Source: Candidatus Atribacter alterifermentans
GTDB lineage: Bacteria; Atribacterota; Atribacteria; Atribacterales; Atribacteraceae
Assembly (NCBI GenBank): GCA_012517635.1
Contig: JAAYUP010000109.1
Coordinates: 1-12,897 of the forward strand
DNA: 12,897 nt
Reading direction: 5' to 3'
In this document: in pieces, positions 5,450-11,480 of the stretch
Position numbering within the stretch: position 1 is the stretch's first letter
Layout: the number at the start of each line of letters is the position of its first letter
Notes under the pieces: generated by a model
Seen by the model: only the letters and a program-made list of their open reading frames with translations
Databases searched by the model: none
Told to the model about the DNA's origin: nothing
Translations under genes and position numbers: made by a program

Positions 5450-6186
5450 TCCAAGAAAGAAATTGGCAATCACTACGAGGTGAAGGTTTAGCCAAGGAGT
5501 ATTCTAAAAAAAGAGTTGTTCAAGAAGTCAGCATCCAAGTTTCTCGAGGAGAAATAGTTGGATTGCTCGGGCCCAATGGAGCTGGGAAAACCACGACTTT
5601 TTATATTATAGTTGGTTTGATTCGTCCCAGTGGAGGTAAGGTGTTCCTTGATTCCCAAGAGCTGAATCACTTACCAATGTATTTACGAGCTCGTTTAGGG
5701 ATTGGATATTTAGCCCAAGAACCATCGGTATTTCGTAAACTCAAAGTTTGTGAAAATATTGATTTAGTTCTTGAAATGCAAGGCTTAAAAAGAAATGATA
5801 TTGTAAAACGTCGTGAGGAGTTATTAGAAGAGTTTGGTATAAGTCATCTGGCTAAGACCTCAGCTAACCTTCTTTCTGGAGGCGAAAGAAGACGGCTGGA
5901 AATTGCCCGATCTTTAGCAACAACCCCTTCTTTTGTCTTATTGGATGAACCTTTTACTGGTATAGATCCAATTGCGGTCGAGGAGATACAAGGTATTATT
6001 AAATATCTTGCTCAGAAAAATATCGGTGTGTTGATTACCGATCATGCAGTTCGAGAGACTTTGGCTATAACAGATCGAGCTTATATCATGTTTGAAGGAA
6101 AAATTTTAATTTCTGGAACTTCTGAAGAAATTATTTCTTCTGAGGTAAGCCGTAAATACTACTTAGGCGAAAGATTTAATATGTAG
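5446..6186 (+). CDS. lptB: LPS export ABC ATPase LptB
   Basis: A 246-aa ABC ATPase whose dimer powers LPS extraction by the LptF/G permease on the cytoplasmic face. Motifs: Walker A GPNGAGKTT (42-50), Q-loop Q91 in YLAQEPSVFRKL (typical of LptB and its LivF-like relatives), signature LSGGERRR (143-150), Walker B FVLLDEPF with catalytic E168, D-loop GIDP, and switch H200 in ITDHAVRETL. The LSGGERRR and ITDHNVRE-like H-loop are strong LptB markers, and the length is normal (E. coli 241). The start is TTG at 5446, which overlaps the lptA stop as TTGA; GGGAG (5431-5435) is 10 nt upstream. A non-AUG start here may tune output relative to lptA. Confidence 0.93.
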   Translation: MIQERNWQSLRGEGLAKEYSKKRVVQEVSIQVSRGEIVGLLGPNGAGKTTTFYIIVGLIRPSGGKVFLDSQELNHLPMYLRARLGIGYLAQEPSVFRKLKVCENIDLVLEMQGLKRNDIVKRREELLEEFGISHLAKTSANLLSGGERRRLEIARSLATTPSFVLLDEPFTGIDPIAVEEIQGIIKYLAQKNIGVLITDHAVRETLAITDRAYIMFEGKILISGTSEEIISSEVSRKYYLGERFNM

Positions 6187-6191
6187 AGAGA

Positions 6192-7277
6192 ATGAAAGTA
6201 TTTGATTGGTATCTCCTCAAGCAAGCACTTCACAATTTTGTTCTTGGAGTCAGTCTCTTTTTAACCATTCTCACTGCAGGAGATTTGCTCTTTAGACTTA
6301 CCCGGTTATGGCTTCAATCAAAAGTACCATTTATAACCATTGTCCAGGTTTTTTTGTATAGTCTTCCAGCATTTTTGGTGTATGTATTTCCAATGTCAGT
6401 ACTTTTATCAGTTCTTCTCACCATGAATCGAATGGCAGCTGATAGTGAAGTTATTGCTTTAAAAGCATCAGGCATTAGCATCAAACGCTTGGTTATTCCT
6501 TTTCTTTTATTAGGGATTTGGTCTTGTATATTTACAATTTATATACAAGAAAGGATACTCCCAACTTCTTCTCAGAAATTACAAAGTTTGATCGGGGGAA
6601 CTTCAGTAACGAATTGGTTGTTTCAGGAAAACACTTTCTTTCGTGATCGGTTTGATGAATCCCAAGAAAGGATATTTTATGTAAAAAAGATTGATCGGGA
6701 GCAGCTCCTCTTATCGGGGGTTATTGTTCAGGAGTATGACCAGAATGGGCTTAAACGGATTATTAATGCTGATCAAGCATTTTTGGATAAAGGGAAATGG
6801 GTATTTCTTAAGGGTGTCATGTATGAGGTTGGTTCACGTGGCGAGGTAGAGAGAGTGGTGCGGTTTGAAAAAGAAGAAATGTACACCCGACAAAGTATGG
6901 AAGAGGTGTTAAAAAGTCAGAAAAACCCTCAAGAAATGAGCTATAGAGAACTTCAAGAATATATAGCTCAGGAACATGAAAACCCGGGACAAAAATATCA
7001 ACTTCAGCTGATGTTATGGCAAAAAACCGCAATTCCTTTTGCAGCCATCTTTTTTGTCTTGGTTGGGGTTCCGCTTGGAATTGCTTCGCCTCGTTCAGGA
7101 AAAGTAATGGGAATAGGGATGAGCATTTTAATGGTATTTGGCTATTATGTAATGTTTTCTATAACTGGGACTATTTCTGAAGGAGGGGGCATATCTCCCT
7201 TTTTAGGAGCATGGTTAAGCAATATAATTACTGGAATTGTTGGAGCAGGTTTGATACAGTTTAAAGAGAAATACTAA
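6192..7277 (+). CDS. LptF/LptG family LPS export permease
   Basis: A 361-aa inner-membrane permease of the YjgP/YjgQ family, the channel-forming partner of LptB. Predicted helices lie at about 13-34, 49-77 and 100-118. A large periplasmic beta-rich domain (~120-275) comes next, then helices at about 281-299, 306-325 and 333-354: the standard six-helix, jellyroll-in-the-middle layout. The cytoplasmic coupling segment DSEVIALKASGIS (84-96) is the most conserved family motif, and it contacts LptB. PLGIASPRSGKVMGIGMSI in the fourth-to-fifth helix loop is also typical. The start MKVFDWYLLKQ is family-like; the gap after lptB is only 5 nt and the ribosome binding site is poor (GAGAGA directly before the ATG). 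Sequence alone does not decide LptF versus LptG, and no second permease gene is present. Confidence 0.88.
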   Translation: MKVFDWYLLKQALHNFVLGVSLFLTILTAGDLLFRLTRLWLQSKVPFITIVQVFLYSLPAFLVYVFPMSVLLSVLLTMNRMAADSEVIALKASGISIKRLVIPFLLLGIWSCIFTIYIQERILPTSSQKLQSLIGGTSVTNWLFQENTFFRDRFDESQERIFYVKKIDREQLLLSGVIVQEYDQNGLKRIINADQAFLDKGKWVFLKGVMYEVGSRGEVERVVRFEKEEMYTRQSMEEVLKSQKNPQEMSYRELQEYIAQEHENPGQKYQLQLMLWQKTAIPFAAIFFVLVGVPLGIASPRSGKVMGIGMSILMVFGYYVMFSITGTISEGGGISPFLGAWLSNIITGIVGAGLIQFKEKY

Positions 7278-7294
7278 ATAAGGAGAATTTCATT

Positions 7295-8428
7295 TTGGAC
7301 TTTTCCGGCTTTTTATTGATTTTTTCTATCATTATTATAAGTGGAGTTGTTGCTTATTTGGGTGATGTTTTAGGAAGACGGATAGGAAAACAACGTCTAT
7401 CGGTATTAAAACTACGCCCTCGCTATACTGCGATTTTAATGAGTATTATCACTGGGGTTATCATAGCAACCATTACTCTGGCAATATTAACCATTGCATC
7501 AGAGGATGTAAGAACTGCCTTGTTTGGCATGAGAGAGCTAAGAGAAAAGCTTGATTCTTTAAATTTTGAGGTGAAACAAAGAAACACAGAATTAGATGTC
7601 ATGAGAAGGGAAGCAGAAAATTTTCAAAAGAGAATTGCTGAATTGGAACAAAAGGAAAAAGACTTGATATTAACACGATCCCAATTAGAAAGCCAGGTCG
7701 AAATTTTAAACGGAAGTGTCAAAGACTTGGTTGAACAAAGAGATAGCCTTGACGAGGAAATCCAGTCTCTTCAATTAGAACTGAGACGGACTCAAGAAAC
7801 CATTGTTGCTATTCGTCAGGGTGAGATTGTTTTTCAAGAAGACGAAGAGATGCTCAGAGGCCTTGCTCCGGCTGGTCTGACTCGAGAAGACGCTGAAAAT
7901 TATTTGCTTACCTTGTTACAAAGGGCTGATGAATTAGCATTAAGAAGGGGAGCTGGACAAGATAGTTCCAGCCAGAGAGCAGTTTTTGTGATGGGTGATA
8001 ATTTTGATCAAGCCTTAGAAAAATTAGTCATGTCAAAAAACCAGACAGTCATTCGCCTTGTGTCAGCACTCAATACTTTGAAGGGGGAACCAGTTATCAC
8101 CCGATTTATTTTAGATGATAATAAAAAAATCTTTGGCGCAGGTCAGTTGATTTATCAAAAGGAAATCATTATCGATCCAGATCATAGTAATGTGGAACAA
8201 ATTCTTTCTGAAATTTTGAGTGAATTAAATACCCTTGGTGTAAAACAGGGAATTATACCGCAAAGAGGAAGAATTGGTTCGGTTTCCGCATTGAACTTGA
8301 CCGATGTCAGCCGACAGCTCTCTCAATTAAACGATCGAGTTTTAATTAATGCCATAGCCGAAAACGATATCTATACCATCGGACCATTGCGGGTTCGCTT
8401 AGAAATTGTGAAGGATGAAGTTCCATAA
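7295..8428 (+). CDS. Membrane-anchored coiled-coil DUF3084 protein
   Basis: A 377-aa protein I assign to the DUF3084 family, of unknown function and best known from cyanobacteria and some diderm anaerobes. Two membrane helices (about 5-22 and 45-68) flank a basic loop containing GDVLGRRIGKQRLSVLKLRP, a conserved DUF3084 start. A long heptad-rich coiled coil spans ~78-172. It leads into a globular C-terminal part (~180-377) with a conserved-looking RGLAPAGLTREDAENYL and a final LRVRLEIVKDE. The basic loop suggests that both termini are outside and the coiled coil lies in the periplasm, but this is inference. It starts at TTG (7295) with AAGGAG about 9 nt upstream, 17 nt after the permease. Its position at the end of the lpt run suggests an envelope role. 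Its last 30 bases overlap the convergent transporter gene. Confidence 0.8.
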   Translation: MDFSGFLLIFSIIIISGVVAYLGDVLGRRIGKQRLSVLKLRPRYTAILMSIITGVIIATITLAILTIASEDVRTALFGMRELREKLDSLNFEVKQRNTELDVMRREAENFQKRIAELEQKEKDLILTRSQLESQVEILNGSVKDLVEQRDSLDEEIQSLQLELRRTQETIVAIRQGEIVFQEDEEMLRGLAPAGLTREDAENYLLTLLQRADELALRRGAGQDSSSQRAVFVMGDNFDQALEKLVMSKNQTVIRLVSALNTLKGEPVITRFILDDNKKIFGAGQLIYQKEIIIDPDHSNVEQILSEILSELNTLGVKQGIIPQRGRIGSVSALNLTDVSRQLSQLNDRVLINAIAENDIYTIGPLRVRLEIVKDEVP

Positions 8429-9304
8429 TGGTAATGTCACAAAGGATAAAACCGTCGTTGTAAAAATAATGCTTGAACATAGTTCTGTATCAAGTGAGTA
8501 AAGCGAAGCCAAAGCAAAGGAACTCATGAGGGTGGGGGTAGCGGATTGCAGAACCATGACTTGTCGGGTTACCGGTTCAAAATGAATGAATCGAGTTAAA
8601 ATAAGAAATAATATTGGCAGAAGGACTAACTTAATACCGGTGGCATAAAGTATTGGAACTAAACGGTGTGACACTTGTTTTATTGAGAGTGATAAACCAA
8701 TGGCAATCATAATAACCGGAACGGTGGTATCAGCTAAGCGGTTTATGGTATCCATAAAGACCGCTGGTATTGGAATCCCATTCAGGAGCAAAGCGACAAC
8801 AAAAGCTAAAAAGGGTGGTAATTTTAAAATTTCTTTGAAGCTGGAAAAAGAAAATTTCTGGTCCTTGCTATATACACAAATGGCCACTCCTACGGTATAG
8901 ACTACTAAAAAGTTACCCATTTGATCAAAAAAAATAGCCGGAGGAAGGGCATTTTCTCCCAGCAAAGCCATTACAAAGGGATAGCCAAGAAAAGCTGTGT
9001 TGCCAAAAGCAGCCCCCATAGCAAAACTTGCACTACTTGCCGGGGAGAATCTCAATCCGTACTTTCCCCAACCATAAGCAAGCAGAAAAATAATGGTAAT
9101 GATGGAAAAAGCCAGCGGTGGGATTTTCCAATACGAAACTTCAATAATTGCTGGTTGTAAGGACCGAAAAACCAAGCAGGGAAAAGAAATATACAGTACA
9201 AATTTATTCAATAGAGAGGCAGTGCCCGGCGGGAATATTTTAAAAATTTGCAGAATGATTCCCAAACCTATCAGGATCAGCATTACCAATAGAACCTGGT
9301 ACAT
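8399..9304 (-). CDS. AEC-family transporter (auxin efflux carrier/malonate permease type)
   Basis: A 301-aa, very hydrophobic integral membrane protein with about ten helices, of the AEC family (PF03547). Bacterial members move small carboxylates such as malonate, malate or other anions. Family features are the N-terminal GIILQIFKIFPPGTASLLNK then FPCLVFRSL, the helix-breaking AFGNTAFLGYPFV in the middle, TTVPVIMIAIGLSLS before helix six or so, and QSATPTLMSSFALA near the C-terminus. The ATG (complement of 9302-9304) has GGAAAGGA upstream, which overlaps the end of the preceding hydrolase gene; the two genes are only 3 nt apart. Co-transcription with a dehydrogenase and a FAH-type enzyme suggests import or export of their carboxylate substrate or product. 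The 3' end overlaps the DUF3084 gene tail to tail. Confidence 0.87.
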   Translation of the reverse strand: MYQVLLVMLILIGLGIILQIFKIFPPGTASLLNKFVLYISFPCLVFRSLQPAIIEVSYWKIPPLAFSIITIIFLLAYGWGKYGLRFSPASSASFAMGAAFGNTAFLGYPFVMALLGENALPPAIFFDQMGNFLVVYTVGVAICVYSKDQKFSFSSFKEILKLPPFLAFVVALLLNGIPIPAVFMDTINRLADTTVPVIMIAIGLSLSIKQVSHRLVPILYATGIKLVLLPILFLILTRFIHFEPVTRQVMVLQSATPTLMSSFALASLYSLDTELCSSIIFTTTVLSFVTLPLWNFILHNF

Positions 9305-9307
9305 TTT

Positions 9308-10075
9308 CTATCCTTTCCCGACGAGATTGGTTAAAATTCCAATTCCCTCAATTTCTATATCTACATGGTCTCCTGGTTTTAAGGGTCCAACGCCTGAAGG
9401 AGTGCCGGTGGCAATGACGTCTCCAGGAAGCAAGGTCATAATGTAAGATATATATGAAACCAATTGGTATATTGGAAAAACAAGATTTTTGGTGTTAGAT
9501 TGCTGTCGAATTGCACCATTCACCTTGGTGATAATTTGCAGATTATCGGAGTTTAAATCGGGAACTATCCAAGGACCGATCGGGGCAAAAGTATCAAACG
9601 ATTTAGCTCGGGTCCATTGTCCATCAATTCTTTGCAAATCCCGTGCGGTGACATCATTAAAACAAGTATATCCGAGAATGTAATCGGGGGCTTCTGAGGC
9701 AGTTATTTGATAAGCAGTATGTTTTATAATAACGGCAAGCTCACCTTCAAAATCCACTTGACTTGATTGAGGGGGGAGTAGAATGGTTCCTCCCGGTTCA
9801 AGGACTGCGGTTGATGGCTTGATAAAAAGGATGGGATGATCGGGAACGTCATGACCGAATTCTTGAATATGATCACGATAATTTAAACCGACAGCCACAA
9901 TTTTTGTTGGGAGAGTAGGTGACCCTAATTTTACTTGAGTGAGTTGAAGAGAAAGCCCCTTTTTTTCTGATGAATGAAAATATGAATCCGAAAGTTCTTC
10001 TATCATTGTCCCATTTTCGATAATACCCCAGTTCCACTGGTTGGTATCAGGTTTCTGAAACCGCAAATATTTCAA
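9308..10075 (-). CDS. Fumarylacetoacetate hydrolase (FAH) family protein
   Basis: A 255-aa FAH-family enzyme, divalent-metal-dependent hydrolases, hydratases, isomerases or decarboxylases acting on beta-keto or 2-oxo acids. Residues ~1-55 are the variable N-terminal domain. The catalytic domain has AVGLNYRDH (61-69), FIKPSTAV (84-91), metal-site VDFEGELAV with E110 and E112, NDVTARDLQ with D141, RAKSFDTFAPIGPW with K158, and GTPSGVG (224-230). All key residues are present. Close relatives include acylpyruvases, oxaloacetate decarboxylases and HpcE-type isomerases; the substrate cannot be chosen from sequence. The start is TTG (complement of 10073-10075), with AGAGGTGA a few nt upstream. It lies 32 nt after the dehydrogenase gene and 3 nt before the transporter gene. 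Confidence 0.88.
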   Translation of the reverse strand: MKYLRFQKPDTNQWNWGIIENGTMIEELSDSYFHSSEKKGLSLQLTQVKLGSPTLPTKIVAVGLNYRDHIQEFGHDVPDHPILFIKPSTAVLEPGGTILLPPQSSQVDFEGELAVIIKHTAYQITASEAPDYILGYTCFNDVTARDLQRIDGQWTRAKSFDTFAPIGPWIVPDLNSDNLQIITKVNGAIRQQSNTKNLVFPIYQLVSYISYIMTLLPGDVIATGTPSGVGPLKPGDHVDIEIEGIGILTNLVGKG

Positions 10076-10107
10076 GGAAGTTCACCTCTTTCAATCAATT
10101 TTCTGAA

Positions 10108-11190
10108 CTATTCGGTAAGAGCCCGGATAATGGCCTCTCCAACTTCATTGGTTTTAGCTGCTTGGTCCTGGTTTGAAATTGGCTTCATATCATAGGTAAC
10201 AAAGCGGTTTTCTTGGATGACCTTGGATACAGCTTTTTCCAATTTCTGAGCTTTTTCTTTTTCACCAATATATTGGAGCATCATCATTCCTGAGAGAATC
10301 ATGGCAATCGGGTTTACTTTATTTTGGTTTTTGTATTTCGGAGCGCTTCCGTGAGTTGGCTCAAAAACGGCATAATCACTCCCGATATTTGCCCCGGGTG
10401 CAACTCCTAATCCCCCAACCAAACCGGCACCTAAGTCGGATAGAATATCACCATAAAGATTAGGGAGAACCAATACATCATAAAGTTCTGGCTTTTGAAC
10501 CAACTGCATACACATATTATCAACAATACGATCTTCAAATTCTATATCAGGATAGTTTAATGCCACTTGGCGAGCAACCTGAAGGAAAAGACCATCAGAA
10601 TACTTCATAATGTTTGCTTTATGGACAACAGTAACCTTGCGTCGATTATTTTGACGGGCATATTCAAAAGCGAAAGTAACAATCCGCTTTGAACCAAATA
10701 TTGATATTGGTTTAATGCTCAAACCGGAATCAGGGCGGATTGTATAGTTACTCATTTCTTTGATAGTTTGGATTAAGCGAGCAGTTGCTTCATTATTTAC
10801 TTCAAACTCAATACCAGCATAGAGGTCTTCGGTATTTTCACGGATAATCACTAAGTTGATATTTTCATAGCACGAACGAACCCCCGGATAGGTTTTACAA
10901 GGACGCACACAGGCAAAAAGATCGAGTTCCTTTCGAAGAGCGACATTTACACTGCGAAAACCGGTTCCTACCGGGGTAGTAATTGGCCCCTTAAGAGCGA
11001 CTTTATTTCTTTTTATTGACTCAAGGACCTGATTGGGAAGCGGGGTCCCATATTTTTCAAGAACGTCTGCTCCAGCTTCCTGGATGTCCCATTCAACCTC
11101 GAGACCTGTTGCTTCTAGAACACGAACGACCGTTTCGGTGATCTCCGGACCGGTGCCATCTCCCTGTATGAGAGTTATGGTGTGTTTCAT
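10108..11190 (-). CDS. Isocitrate dehydrogenase-type oxidative decarboxylase (IDH/IPMDH family)
   Basis: A 360-aa beta-decarboxylating dehydrogenase; the likely reaction is isocitrate to 2-oxoglutarate plus CO2. GDGTGPEI (10-17) starts the fold. SVNVALRKELDLFACVRP supplies S80, N82, R86 and R96, the S-x-N-x-x-L-R signature of isocitrate rather than isopropylmalate binding. IRENTEDLYAGIE gives R117 and Y124; K191 and D224, D248, D252 are the catalytic and metal residues. Its size and core resemble NAD-type IDH, yet the cofactor loop GSAPKYKNQNKVNP has K285, Y286 and V292, with Y333 later. These are the residues that favour NADP in E. coli IDH (K344, Y345, V351, Y391); the R395 position is Pro. 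Homoisocitrate or another malate-type substrate is the alternative. The ATG has AAGGAG 11 nt upstream. It is the first gene of a three-gene - strand operon. Confidence 0.87.
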   Translation of the reverse strand: MKHTITLIQGDGTGPEITETVVRVLEATGLEVEWDIQEAGADVLEKYGTPLPNQVLESIKRNKVALKGPITTPVGTGFRSVNVALRKELDLFACVRPCKTYPGVRSCYENINLVIIRENTEDLYAGIEFEVNNEATARLIQTIKEMSNYTIRPDSGLSIKPISIFGSKRIVTFAFEYARQNNRRKVTVVHKANIMKYSDGLFLQVARQVALNYPDIEFEDRIVDNMCMQLVQKPELYDVLVLPNLYGDILSDLGAGLVGGLGVAPGANIGSDYAVFEPTHGSAPKYKNQNKVNPIAMILSGMMMLQYIGEKEKAQKLEKAVSKVIQENRFVTYDMKPISNQDQAAKTNEVGEAIIRALTE

Positions 11191-11259
11191 GATCTATCGT
11201 TCTCCTTCTTGATATAAAAATATTTCAAAAGGTGTCTATTAAAGAATAACACTTGTGCA

Positions 11260-11288
11260 ATATTAATAAATATAAAGCTTTTTTTCAA
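11260..11288 (-). promoter_or_regulatory. Putative promoter of the dehydrogenase-FAH-transporter operon
   Basis: Read on the - strand, TTGAAA (complement of 11283-11288), a 17-bp spacer and TAATAT (complement of 11260-11265) form a good sigma-70-type promoter. Initiation would fall near 11253, giving a leader of about 60 nt before the start codon at 11190. The -35 box is next to the divergent promoter for the ABC ATPase gene. Confidence 0.5.
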
Positions 11289-11299
11289 CAGGTAAAATT

Positions 11300-11308
11300 T
11301 GATATAAT
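11300..11308 (+). promoter_or_regulatory. Putative extended -10 promoter of the ABC transporter gene
   Basis: TGATATAAT at 11300-11308 is a perfect TGn-TATAAT extended -10 element; no convincing -35 box lies at 17 bp (the region there is a T-run), as is common for this promoter type. Initiation near 11315 gives an unusually long leader of ~165 nt to the ATG at 11481. Within the leader, AGAGGG (11338-11343) can pair with CCC…TCT (11353-11360) as a short bulged hairpin. I recognise no known riboswitch. Confidence 0.45.
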
Positions 11309-11480
11309 TCGTTCATGAGTTTGTATTGTTTCCTCAAGAGGGTGAGATTGAGCCCACTCTGTTAAAAAAACCAGTTTTCATTGAATTCTAAATTTTGTGA
11401 CTTTTTTTACTTGAAATAAAGTTCAGGGGGTAAATTGGTTATTTCTAAAGTGCCTGTTCATTTATTTGGAGGATGAATTG

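Noticed and set aside
8700..9446. Several + strand open frames opposite the AEC and FAH genes
   Set aside because: They are antisense shadows of two strongly supported - strand genes with complete family motifs.
11303..11400. Purine riboswitch in the leader of the nucleoside-type transporter
   Set aside because: I looked for the TATAATC/TTTCTACC core and the loop-loop pattern and did not find them; the TATAAT is better read as a -10 box.
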